13,726 nt of DNA from Oscillospiraceae bacterium (GTDB lineage Bacteria; Bacillota_A; Clostridia; Oscillospirales; CAG-272). Below, piece by piece: positions 1-7,188 of this stretch. The notes under the pieces are model-generated. The model saw nothing but the letters and a program-made list of their open reading frames with translations. It was not told the DNA's origin and did no database searches. Location: assembly GCA_015064665.1 (NCBI GenBank), contig SVRU01000075.1:1-13726 (forward strand). The letters run 5' to 3'. Both the position numbers and the translations under genes were made by a program. How positions within the stretch are numbered: position 1 is the first letter of the stretch; each line of letters starts with the position of its first letter.

Positions 1-59
1 ATTGCATCGTGCTTCACGGCAGAACCAAGGGCAATAAAGAAGCCGTATAACACAGCAAG

Positions 60-91
60 AGGTATTGTGACCCAAATCGGTCACAATACCT
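60..91. terminator. perfect 13-bp inverted repeat, possible terminator between genes
   Basis: Two perfectly complementary 13-base arms (60-72 and 79-91, AGGTATTGTGACC and its complement) enclose a 6-base loop. The hairpin starts 18 bases beyond the stop codon of the lipoprotein gene, so it may end or protect that transcript. There is no T-run on either strand, so it is not a textbook intrinsic terminator. It could instead be an operator or the end of a repeat element. The arms are certain; the role is inference. Confidence 0.45.
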
Positions 92-109
92 CCTACATAC
101 AAAACTTCC

Positions 110-2671
110 TTATGGGGCGGCAACTTCCTTAAACGCACTTTTGCCGATCAAAGAAACATTTTCCGGTATCGCTATACTCTTCAAGACAGAGCCTTGAAAT
201 GCGCTGTTTCCTATTGTTAAAAGACCTTGCGACAACTCTATTTGACTTAGAGAATAGCACGAAGAAAAAGCATAATTTCCAATACTTTTTACCGAATCGG
301 GAAGCTTCACGGATCTGATGCTTTTACAGTTTTGAAAAGCTCCCTCTCCCAGCGTAGATACATTTTTTCCTATCGTAAGATTTGTTAGTGCTGTGCACCC
401 GTAAAAAGCATAATTACCTATACTTTCAATACCGTTTCCCAAGTTCAAGGTCGTAAGACGTATGCAGTTGTAGAAGGCATTATCCGAAATCCCCTTTACA
501 CAATCCGCTAAATATACACCCGTTATTGCGGAATTGTTTTTAAAGGCACCGTTTGATACACTTACAACCGGTTTATTGTTATATAGGCCTACAACGATCT
601 CTTTGTCTACGCAATTGCCAATACCTTTTAAAGTATAGGTATCGCTTTCCGCGTTGTGTATAAACAGCAAGCCCTTACTACTTTCGGGAATGCCGCAAAA
701 TGAGCATTTTCCGGCTGACACATAATGACTTCTTACGGCGGCAACCGTTTGGTGAATGCTGGATAATACAGTATTACAATGCTCACATCTGACAACAAGA
801 TCATATGACCCTTCAATACAACTTGCGGCTACGCGATTTTCTTCCTTGGCTTCAAGAGGAGTATGATCTGTTTTTGGTGTTATTACTGTTATTCTTGACA
901 GCTCCTCGTTACACACACTGCAGGATACAACCGCATCGTAAGAGCCGTTTTTATTGCATTTTGAAGCCACTATATTCTGCTTTATTACGTCCCCTTCTGT
1001 ATGAGACTTTTTTCCGATACTTAAAGTTTCTCTTTTAAGTTCAACACCGCAGACAACACACTCAACGACAGAATCAAATGAGCCCTCGTGAGAGCAAGAA
1101 GAATCTTCAAAATTTTCAACGAAAGGATCTCCTGGGCTTGCATGTGAGCAATCACATTTATATCCGTAAAACTTTCCGTTAATAACTATTTCGCCGTTAT
1201 CCTGATTATTCCACCACAGCGAATTGTTGAAAGCGCCGTAAATATCTCCTGTAAGGCTTTCGGGGATGCTTATGCTTGTAAGATACGGTAGCTTATTATA
1301 CGTTTTAAAACCATAAAGCTCGACCGAGCCTTCTTCAATTATAATCACGGTAATTCTGGGATAGTATAAATCAAGGCTGGCCTCAAAAAGCCCCTCCGGT
1401 ACAACTGCATTGGCAGCTATTGTCACACTTATCCCTTCCGATTCAAGACCTGCTCCGGAAAAGATATCGTCCCCTTCGAATACATCAAAATTTTCACCTA
1501 TAAATACATATATAGCAATTATTGAACAGCACCCGGAAAAAGCTTCTTTTCCAATACTTTCAAGTGACTCCGGCAAACGAACCGACTCAAGAGAGGATGC
1601 ACCTGAAAATGCATTTACGCCGATCCGTTCAACCCCATCGGGAATTGTTGCGGTTTCAAGCGAGGTGCATCCGGAAAAAGCACCTTCTGAAATTTCTCTC
1701 AGGCTACCGAATAATACAATTACCACAAGATTCGTGCAATCCTTAAATGCCGATTTCCCAATTAGCTTAAGCCCATTAGGCGTTGTTACTTTTGTAATAT
1801 ATTGATTCCCCTTAAAGGCATTTTCATTTATTTCACAAACGGGAAGGCTGCCGTGCATATTGGGAATGATTAGTTTGCTTTCCGAACCGACAAATCCTGT
1901 TACAATAGCGTAAAGACCATCATGCGATTCTGTGAACGTAAAATATCCCGGAAGTTTTTCACCAAAACTGAACGTTGTATTGCTGCTTTTTCCGCATGAA
2001 CACGAATAGTAATAGCTGGCAGGTTTGTATTCATCTGCCGCACTTGCAAGATATTCCGCTTCTGCTTTTTCTACACTGAAGCTATGTCCTAGCGGTGCTC
2101 CCGAGGCAAAGGATTCGGTGCCCTTTTCTCCGCAAGTGCAGGAATAATAGTATTTTGCGGCATTCTCACAATCTGCCGCACTTGCAAGATATTCCGCTTC
2201 TGCCTTTTCTACGCTGAAGCTATGTCCGAGCGGTGCTCCCGAGGTAAAGGATTCGGTGCCCTTTTCTCCGCAAGTGCAGGAGTAATAGTATTTTGCGGCA
2301 TTCTCGCAATCTGCTGCACTCGCAAGATATTCCGCTTCTGCTTTTTCTACGCTGAAGCTATGTCCGAGCGGTGCTCCCGAGGTAAAGGATTCGGTGCCCT
2401 TTTCTCCGCAAGTGCAGGAGTAATAGTATTTTGCGGCATTCTCACAATCTGCCGCACTTGCAAGATATTTTGCTTCCGTTTTCTCCACGGTAAAGCTATG
2501 AGAATGAGTTGATCCATCATCAAAACCGCTGCTAAAGGATTCCCCACAATCATCACAGACAGAATCATTATTTATGTCTCTGTGCGAGCAAGGCTCCTCT
2601 CCGCAAGCACAAAGAAGCAACAAAACAAAAACCGTTAACAAAAAAACTAATTGAATAGATATTTTTTTCAA
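110..2671 (-). CDS. BspA-like leucine-rich-repeat surface lipoprotein with tandem CxxC modules
   Basis: Predicted cell-surface lipoprotein, 853 residues from the chosen start. A basic, hydrophobic leader ends in a lipobox (LLCAC, Cys23), so it should be lipid-anchored outside the membrane. Then come a short CxxC segment (about 28-43), four 46-residue repeats (58-241) each with a CxCG pair, a first LRR_5/BspA block (about 265-395, motifs such as IGxxAFxGC) running into divergent repeats, a Cys-rich stretch with three degenerate CxxC modules (about 511-661), and a second LRR block (about 690-850). The Cys pairs may bind metal, which is inference. The start is TTG at 2671: AGGGAG lies 8 bases upstream, whereas the GTG at 2689 precedes this ribosome site and would place it inside the gene. 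The protein stops inside an LRR unit with no LPXTG or dockerin. BspA-type LRR proteins are linked to adhesion and binding of host or other proteins; the ligand here is unknown. Confidence 0.85.
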   Translation of the reverse strand: MKKISIQLVFLLTVFVLLLLCACGEEPCSHRDINNDSVCDDCGESFSSGFDDGSTHSHSFTVEKTEAKYLASAADCENAAKYYYSCTCGEKGTESFTSGAPLGHSFSVEKAEAEYLASAADCENAAKYYYSCTCGEKGTESFTSGAPLGHSFSVEKAEAEYLASAADCENAAKYYYSCTCGEKGTESFASGAPLGHSFSVEKAEAEYLASAADEYKPASYYYSCSCGKSSNTTFSFGEKLPGYFTFTESHDGLYAIVTGFVGSESKLIIPNMHGSLPVCEINENAFKGNQYITKVTTPNGLKLIGKSAFKDCTNLVVIVLFGSLREISEGAFSGCTSLETATIPDGVERIGVNAFSGASSLESVRLPESLESIGKEAFSGCCSIIAIYVFIGENFDVFEGDDIFSGAGLESEGISVTIAANAVVPEGLFEASLDLYYPRITVIIIEEGSVELYGFKTYNKLPYLTSISIPESLTGDIYGAFNNSLWWNNQDNGEIVINGKFYGYKCDCSHASPGDPFVENFEDSSCSHEGSFDSVVECVVCGVELKRETLSIGKKSHTEGDVIKQNIVASKCNKNGSYDAVVSCSVCNEELSRITVITPKTDHTPLEAKEENRVAASCIEGSYDLVVRCEHCNTVLSSIHQTVAAVRSHYVSAGKCSFCGIPESSKGLLFIHNAESDTYTLKGIGNCVDKEIVVGLYNNKPVVSVSNGAFKNNSAITGVYLADCVKGISDNAFYNCIRLTTLNLGNGIESIGNYAFYGCTALTNLTIGKNVSTLGEGAFQNCKSIRSVKLPDSVKSIGNYAFSSCYSLSQIELSQGLLTIGNSAFQGSVLKSIAIPENVSLIGKSAFKEVAAP
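1949..2500 (-). repeat. four tandem 138-bp coding repeats
   Basis: Four head-to-tail units of exactly 138 bp (46 codons) lie inside the lipoprotein gene: 2500-2363, 2362-2225, 2224-2087 and 1949-2086. The phase is easily seen from the recurring GCTATG at 2081, 2219, 2357 and 2495. The middle two are almost identical in DNA. The first differs at several codons near its start. The last keeps the length but has a diverged second half. Each unit encodes HSF.VEK.EA.YLASAAD followed by YYYSC.CG. The near-identity suggests recent duplication or gene conversion. Confidence 0.95.
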
Positions 2672-2716
2672 AATACAGTCTCCCTTCACAAAGAATTAAT
2701 TTATGCAACAAATATA

Positions 2717-2756
2717 ATTATAGTCTTAATTATACTAAAAGTAAATAGAGTCTTAA
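2717..2756 (-). promoter_or_regulatory. probable promoter(s) of the lipoprotein gene
   Basis: Reading leftward there are two overlapping candidates. One has TTAAGA at 2756-2751, a 16-base spacer and TATAAT at 2734-2729. The other has TTTACT at 2745-2740, a 17-base spacer and TATAAT at 2722-2717. Both -10 boxes are consensus; both -35 boxes match 4 of 6. They sit between the upstream terminator and the ribosome site of the lipoprotein gene. The region is very AT-rich, so chance matches are likely for at least one. Confidence 0.5.
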
Positions 2757-2765
2757 AAATTTATT

Positions 2766-2796
2766 AAAAAATCGGCATCGCTACAAAGCAATGCCG
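2766..2796 (-). terminator. intrinsic terminator of the ABC/DUF1854 operon
   Basis: Leftward, the arms CGGCAT and ATGCCG (outer stem, 2773-2796) with an inner GCT/AGC pairing and one mismatch form a hairpin, followed by ATTTTTT. It starts 9 bases after the stop codon of the DUF1854 gene, as expected for a Rho-independent terminator. Confidence 0.85.
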
Positions 2797-2805
2797 AATT
2801 TTATA

Positions 2806-3300
2806 TTAAAGATCTGCAATAAGCTGATTTCTGCTATGCTTATCCAGCTTGTGATAATCGAATATTACGTAGCGGTTATCATCGGAGTCTCTGACCCTTA
2901 CCCTGCCGTCATCATATACCTTAACGTCGTGATTTCTGTTTCTGACGTCAAACTCCTTGAATCCGCGGTCTGTTTCAACGCTCCAGTGGATCTTTCCGTT
3001 TTTCTCACTGACCGAAAGTATTCGTGTTATATGAGGAACAAGGTAATAATCGTTAAGACTGTATTCCACGACATCGCGCGACTCACGGTTCAGATCGTTC
3101 AAAGAGCGGATAAGCGCAATTTCCTCACCCTCTTCGTTCAAAAGGGAGATGTAGCTATCCGCACGTGAGACGGGAAAGAGGCGGCGAGGCTCAAGCGCCT
3201 TGTAACTCTCACTCCCCACAGATAATGTGACAAGATTGTTCTCATAGAGCGAAATCGTGTCGCTTTGGCTTACGTAAATTCGTTCTCCCTGCTTACTCAT
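2806..3300 (-). CDS. DUF1854 family protein, partner of the upstream ABC transporter
   Basis: Small soluble protein of 164 residues with no signal peptide or membrane segment. It resembles the DUF1854 family, whose members usually lie beside an ABC exporter; in some bacteria that pair is annotated as associated with cyanophycin metabolism. I recognise it from the order of features: a central LIRSLNDL segment, a hydrophobic PHITRI strand, a VETDRG turn, and a C-terminal VRVRDSDDNRY segment before a helical tail. The ATG overlaps the transporter stop as ATGA, and the ribosome site GGAGGAAAG lies in the last transporter codons, so translation is very probably coupled. No catalytic motif is evident. 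A role as an accessory or regulatory subunit of the transporter is inference. No cyanophycin synthetase or cyanophycinase gene is in this window. Confidence 0.75.
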   Translation of the reverse strand: MSKQGERIYVSQSDTISLYENNLVTLSVGSESYKALEPRRLFPVSRADSYISLLNEEGEEIALIRSLNDLNRESRDVVEYSLNDYYLVPHITRILSVSEKNGKIHWSVETDRGFKEFDVRNRNHDVKVYDDGRVRVRDSDDNRYVIFDYHKLDKHSRNQLIADL

Positions 3301-5600
3301 AATCTTTCCTCCTCGCGCATACGCTCTGCATCCTGAGCCATAGACTGGATCTGAACAAGCTTATAATATTTGCCCTTCATTGCCATAAGCTCCTCAGGAG
3401 AACCGTTTTCAACGATCTTTCCTCCGTCTACGACTATTATTCTGTTTGCCTTTTTAAGCGTTGAGAGCCTATGGGCAATCATAAGAGTTGTTTTACCTGC
3501 GATAAGGCGGTCTATCGCCTCCTGGATCAGATGCTCCGTCTCGGAGTCAACTGCCGCGGTCGCTTCATCAAATATAAGAATCGAAGGAGATTTAAGAACC
3601 GCACGCGCGATCGATATTCTCTGCTTCTCACCGCCGGAAACACCAACTCCGCGTTCACCAAGGACAGTGTCGTAAGCATCCGGCTGACGCGCAATAAATC
3701 CGTGGGCATTTGCAATATCGGCCGCATGAATAACGTCCTCTACGCTTGCATCGGGATTACTGTATGCTATATTGTTGAATATGGTATCGCTGAACATCAT
3801 CGGCTCCTGCTGAACGTATCCGATCTGCGCGCGATATGCCGAAAGATCAAAATTTTTGATATTATGCCCATCTACGAGTATTTCACCCGAATATCCGTCA
3901 TAGAAGCGCATAAGCAAATTAACAAGCGTGGATTTACCCGAGCCCGTCGTTCCGACAATGCCGACCACCTCACCGGGATTGATCGTCAATGAAACGTCAT
4001 CAAGAACCTTTTTCGTTCTGTCGAATGAGAAGCCTACGTGAAGAAATTCTATCTTGCCGTTCAGCTTATCGGGGACCGTATAAGACTCAGCCTGAGTTTC
4101 AGGCTCTGCCTCAAGAATATCAAGTATCTTTTCCGTGGATGCAAGAGCCCCCTGGAATGAATCAGAAAGATTTGCGAAGAAGGTTACGGGGTTATAGAAC
4201 ATTGATGCGTAAGAAATAAACGAAACGACAAGTCCTGCCGTAAAGCCTGCCTCACCCTCTATAACCTTTGTTCCGCCTATACCCCAGATAATAAGCGAGC
4301 CGCATGTTACAAGAAATGCGATTATCTGAGGAAAGGCTGTTGCAAGCTTGCCTATTTTGAGGTCCATTGCAAGCCAATCCTCGTTCTTCTTTTCAAACTT
4401 ATCTGCGGAGCGACGCTCGCCCGTGAAGGACTTTACAACCTTGATACACGGTATCGTATCCGAAAGGGTCGAAAAAACACTTGCCCAGCGGCGCCATATT
4501 CTGCGGTAATACGGTCTGATCTTCAAAGCGAATATTCTTGTCGCTATAACGATAAACACCACGGGGATCAAAGAATAGAGCGTCAGTGTTGGGTTGAGTG
4601 AAAGCATTATTATGATTATTCCGACAAGCTGAAACGCGTGGACAACTGCCTCCTGGGTTATACGGAGCATAAACTGCTGAAGCGTTGAGGAATCACCCGC
4701 AATTCTGTTTATGACCGATCCCGTCGAGGTTTTATCGTAAAACTTCATAGGAAGATACTGCGCCTTGAGATAAATATCACGACGGAGAGCGGCAACCGCT
4801 TTATCTCCGACCGTTCGCATAAGATACGCGCGTACAATACCTATTCCGTATTGGAAAATATAAGTAAAGAGAAGGCAGGCTATCATTGTGAAGAGAAGAC
4901 GACCTGCGTCGGGACCTACTGCCTCTGCGATCTTATTCAGTATACCAACGTTTGACTTACCGCCGTTTTGCGGAAATACCACGTCAACAATAAATCCGGT
5001 TATCGTCGGCGGTATGAGAGCCATCGCCGTTGTTATCAGAGAAAGTATAATGCAGACGATTATGGTTTTAAGCTGAGGTTTTATGTATTTGGATAACTGC
5101 TTTACGATCTTGAGCTTTGAGCGACACATAATACACTCAGCTCCGGGATGAAGAAGCGTTCTTCCGCATTTGGGGCAAACGCTGAGGGCGCGCTCAAAGG
5201 TCACAGCCATTACGGCAAGCTCCTCGTTTCGCTCTGCGCCGCTGTTCAGGTGATTGATAAAGAGCGCCGCAGCGTCGCAAAGAGCCGCAATAGCATAGGT
5301 GTATCTGAAAAATACCTCGCGCCGCCCATCGGGCATCAATGCGGAAAGTGTTGCATTTCCGTACATACGCTTTGCCACAACCTCAGACATTTGGCTGAAT
5401 TCATAGCGAGCCTCTTCTCCGTCGGTTACACGAGTAACGCTTTGCCACGTGAAGATCAATGCAGAATCCGCGTATTTGCCTTTAAGATTTAGATCGCCGA
5501 CTATAACGAAAAGCACTTCCTCGCCATCGTTTTTCATTCGGTCGATTACGGACTGCGCTACCTTTGGTAACGCTTTGTTTTTAAGTACAAGCTCATTCAT
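3297..5600 (-). CDS. ABC exporter, fused permease/ATPase with N-terminal extension and zinc ribbon
   Basis: Half-size ABC exporter (membrane domain fused to ATPase), expected to work as a dimer in the cytoplasmic membrane. At 767 residues it is about 170 longer than usual. The extra N-terminus has a mixed alpha/beta region (1-135, perhaps PH/GRAM-like, a guess) and a CxxC...CxxC zinc ribbon (142-159, CPKC and CIMC). The membrane domain spans about 175-470. The ATPase has Walker A GTTGSGKST (550-558), Q-loop GYVQQEP (594-600), signature VSGGEKQR (654-661), Walker B ILIFDEA (674-680) and switch His710, so it should be active. The ATG is preceded by a moderate GGGGTG site 8 bases upstream. The next gene, DUF1854, overlaps by 4 bases. 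Among ABC exporters this extended type is the one usually paired with DUF1854. The substrate cannot be read from the sequence; lipid, peptide and drug export are all possible. Confidence 0.88.
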   Translation of the reverse strand: MNELVLKNKALPKVAQSVIDRMKNDGEEVLFVIVGDLNLKGKYADSALIFTWQSVTRVTDGEEARYEFSQMSEVVAKRMYGNATLSALMPDGRREVFFRYTYAIAALCDAAALFINHLNSGAERNEELAVMAVTFERALSVCPKCGRTLLHPGAECIMCRSKLKIVKQLSKYIKPQLKTIIVCIILSLITTAMALIPPTITGFIVDVVFPQNGGKSNVGILNKIAEAVGPDAGRLLFTMIACLLFTYIFQYGIGIVRAYLMRTVGDKAVAALRRDIYLKAQYLPMKFYDKTSTGSVINRIAGDSSTLQQFMLRITQEAVVHAFQLVGIIIIMLSLNPTLTLYSLIPVVFIVIATRIFALKIRPYYRRIWRRWASVFSTLSDTIPCIKVVKSFTGERRSADKFEKKNEDWLAMDLKIGKLATAFPQIIAFLVTCGSLIIWGIGGTKVIEGEAGFTAGLVVSFISYASMFYNPVTFFANLSDSFQGALASTEKILDILEAEPETQAESYTVPDKLNGKIEFLHVGFSFDRTKKVLDDVSLTINPGEVVGIVGTTGSGKSTLVNLLMRFYDGYSGEILVDGHNIKNFDLSAYRAQIGYVQQEPMMFSDTIFNNIAYSNPDASVEDVIHAADIANAHGFIARQPDAYDTVLGERGVGVSGGEKQRISIARAVLKSPSILIFDEATAAVDSETEHLIQEAIDRLIAGKTTLMIAHRLSTLKKANRIIVVDGGKIVENGSPEELMAMKGKYYKLVQIQSMAQDAERMREEERL

Positions 5601-5635
5601 ACTTAATCACCCCGTATCAGCTGAAAGCTGTTATT

Positions 5636-5670
5636 ACGCATATAAAAAGACTATATGTCTTTTTGTGCGT
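5636..5670. promoter_or_regulatory. inverted repeat at the transcription start of the ABC operon
   Basis: Perfect 8-base arms AAAAAGAC (5644-5651) and GTCTTTTT (5657-5664) flank TATAT. Outer arms ACGCA (5636-5640) and TGCGT (5666-5670) also pair, offset by bulges. The structure begins at about +1 of the predicted promoter and ends 35 bases before the start codon. It could be a repressor operator or a 5' mRNA hairpin. No known regulator motif was recognised. Confidence 0.5.
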
Positions 5671-5677
5671 TCACCTC

Positions 5678-5706
5678 ATAATAACATACATCCCGAGATA
5701 ATTCAA
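5678..5706 (-). promoter_or_regulatory. promoter of the ABC/DUF1854 operon
   Basis: Leftward TTGAAT (5706-5701), a 17-base spacer, then TATTAT (5683-5678). Each box matches 5 of 6 consensus bases at ideal spacing. Predicted transcription start is near 5671, giving an untranslated leader of about 70 bases that contains the inverted repeat. Confidence 0.75.
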
Positions 5707-5872
5707 CCCAAATCCAAAAAGAGGTCAAAAATTTATTATTTCTTTAAAACAAAGTGAGAAAAAGTCAATATAATTCAAAAAAAATAATTTTTGATTTTTG
5801 TGTTTTTTAACACGGATACCTACCAACCGACGCATTCAATATCAAACTAAACGGTAAAATTACATAAAGATA
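5707..5872. other. AT-rich divergent intergenic region, no gene seen
   Basis: This stretch between two divergent promoters is strongly AT-rich, with runs of A and T, and has no convincing reading frame. The only small structure noted is GTGTT-TTTT-AACAC at about 5800-5813, a 5-base-arm palindrome that could be a regulator site for either gene or chance. Nothing else is supported. Confidence 0.6.
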
Positions 5873-5901
5873 TTGTTTTTGGCTACATATTATGATATAA
5901 T
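5873..5901 (+). promoter_or_regulatory. promoter of the WbsX/GH99-like gene
   Basis: TTGTTT (5873-5878), a 17-base spacer and a perfect TATAAT (5896-5901), with TG one base before the -10 box (extended -10). Predicted start is near 5908, which leaves a leader of about 78 bases before the chosen ATG. Confidence 0.8.
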
Positions 5902-5985
5902 GTTTGTACCTGAAAACCAATTGTCAAAGCACAGTGACGCTTTATGCAATACCGAGAAGCACGATCAAAAAGATTGGAGATAATT

Positions 5986-7104
5986 ATGGGAAAATATGAT
6001 GTTGCAGCATACGTATGGCCTTCATATACAGGTGACGAGCCGAGAGCGAGAATTTTTTGGAACGAAGCATACGGCGAATGGCAGACCGTGCACAATGCCA
6101 AAATCAATTCATCAAAAAAGCCATACGGCTACGAATGGAACAGAAGACCGGTATGGGGATACGTTAACGAAGCGAATCCGGACATAATGGAAATGGAAAT
6201 AAATGTAGCGCATCGGTACGGTGTCAATGTATTTATATACGATTGGTATTGGTACGATGATAGGCCATTCCTTGAAAATTGCCTGAACGACGGGTATTTA
6301 AAAGCGAAAAACAACGACCTTGTTAAGTTCTATTTAATGTGGGCAAACCACGATGCAAACCACTCTTGGAGCATTGATCTTTCCGATGAACTCCCCGGCA
6401 ATATCGTATGGCGAGGTGACGTTGGATTTGATGTTTTCAAAAAATTAGTTAACAGATGGATCGAAAAATATTTCTCTCATCCTTCATATTACAAAATCGA
6501 CGGCAAACCGGTCTTTATGATCTACGCCGTCAAAAACCTTATCAAAGGACTGGGAGGATCTGATAATGCAAGAGAGGCTATTGATTATTTCAGAAAAGAA
6601 GTAAAACGTGCCGGTTTCCCGGGGCTTCATCTCCAAGTAGCCTATCATGAGTACGAAGGCTTTGATTATGACGGTTGCTACGGAGGTAAAACCGGTAACG
6701 TTTATGAGATTCTCGGCTTTGACAGTACAACGCATTATAATATGGGTACGCGCCCGGAAAGAAACAACGATTATGCTAAGGTCATAGAAGTCCACAAAAG
6801 AACATATGAACGTATGGAAAAATCCGGAATGACATACTTTCCTCAAGTATCATTAGGATGGGATGAGAATCCCAGATTCAAAAAATTTCGCCCCGAAATA
6901 ATGACCAATAACACCCCGGATAACATAAAGAAGGCTTTATATCAAGCAAAAGAATATCTTGATTCAAGCAAACTACCTGCACCTCTTGTTGTTATTAATT
7001 CGTGGAATGAATGGACTGAAACAAGCTATCTCCAGCCTGACAACATTAACGGATACGGCTACCTTGAAGCAGTCAAAGAAGTGTTTGGACAAAACAACGA
7101 TTAA
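5986..7104 (+). CDS. WbsX / GH99-like domain protein (carbohydrate-active, cytoplasmic)
   Basis: Protein of 372 residues that matches the WbsX-like family (Pfam Glyco_tran_WbsX), a TIM-barrel group related to glycoside hydrolase family 99. Visible family features are the N-terminal strand VAAYVWPSY, an early tryptophan-rich region ending RPVWGY (54-59), FIYDWYWYDDRPF (83-95), LMWAN (117-121), the HPSYYKIDGKPVFMIY stretch (165-180) and the hallmark SWNEWTE (339-345) near the C-terminus. There is no signal peptide, so it should act in the cytoplasm. Members occur in O-antigen or polysaccharide loci and are variously called glycosyltransferases or hydrolases; the activity here is not proven. ATG at 5986 is chosen because GGAGA lies 5 bases upstream; the in-frame ATG at 5944 lacks a ribosome site and adds residues unlike the family start. 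It is a single-gene unit with its own promoter and terminator, away from any sugar gene cluster. Confidence 0.8.
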   Translation: MGKYDVAAYVWPSYTGDEPRARIFWNEAYGEWQTVHNAKINSSKKPYGYEWNRRPVWGYVNEANPDIMEMEINVAHRYGVNVFIYDWYWYDDRPFLENCLNDGYLKAKNNDLVKFYLMWANHDANHSWSIDLSDELPGNIVWRGDVGFDVFKKLVNRWIEKYFSHPSYYKIDGKPVFMIYAVKNLIKGLGGSDNAREAIDYFRKEVKRAGFPGLHLQVAYHEYEGFDYDGCYGGKTGNVYEILGFDSTTHYNMGTRPERNNDYAKVIEVHKRTYERMEKSGMTYFPQVSLGWDENPRFKKFRPEIMTNNTPDNIKKALYQAKEYLDSSKLPAPLVVINSWNEWTETSYLQPDNINGYGYLEAVKEVFGQNND

Positions 7105-7105
7105 T

Positions 7106-7168
7106 AAAAAGCACCGACCATCCCTGCCATACCAAATGGCGAGATTTGCCGGTGCCTTTTTTTATTTT
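7106..7168. terminator. bidirectional terminator between convergent genes
   Basis: GCACCG (7111-7116) pairs with CGGTGC (7150-7155). A smaller hairpin, GCCAT-ACCAA-ATGGC, is nested between the arms (7126-7140). A run of A precedes the stem and a run of T follows it, so it can terminate the WbsX-like gene rightward and the epimerase gene leftward. It begins 2 bases after the plus-strand stop. Confidence 0.8.
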
Positions 7169-7188
7169 ACGATCGCAAAACGACGGAA

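Noticed and set aside
1..50. possible C-terminal end of a plus-strand gene stopping at 50
   Set aside because: Only 15 codons are visible, other frames are equally open, and nothing identifies a family.
1949..2500. CRISPR-like or VNTR non-coding array
   Set aside because: Units are contiguous, a multiple of three, and translate in frame inside a larger gene; there are no spacers.
2222..2512. plus-strand open frame of 96 codons with an internal duplicated peptide
   Set aside because: It is the shadow of the 138-bp coding repeats on the other strand; the duplication follows from the repeats and there is no ribosome site.
2672..2689. GTG start for the lipoprotein
   Set aside because: The only good Shine-Dalgarno sequence (2685-2680) lies inside this extension and fits the TTG at 2671.
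3471..3992. plus-strand open frame of 173 codons opposite the ABC ATPase
   Set aside because: It lies fully antisense to the Walker A, signature and Walker B coding region, with no family resemblance.
5944..5985. earlier in-frame ATG for the WbsX-like protein
   Set aside because: No ribosome site precedes it, and GGAGA sits 5 bases before the ATG at 5986, where the family-like sequence begins.
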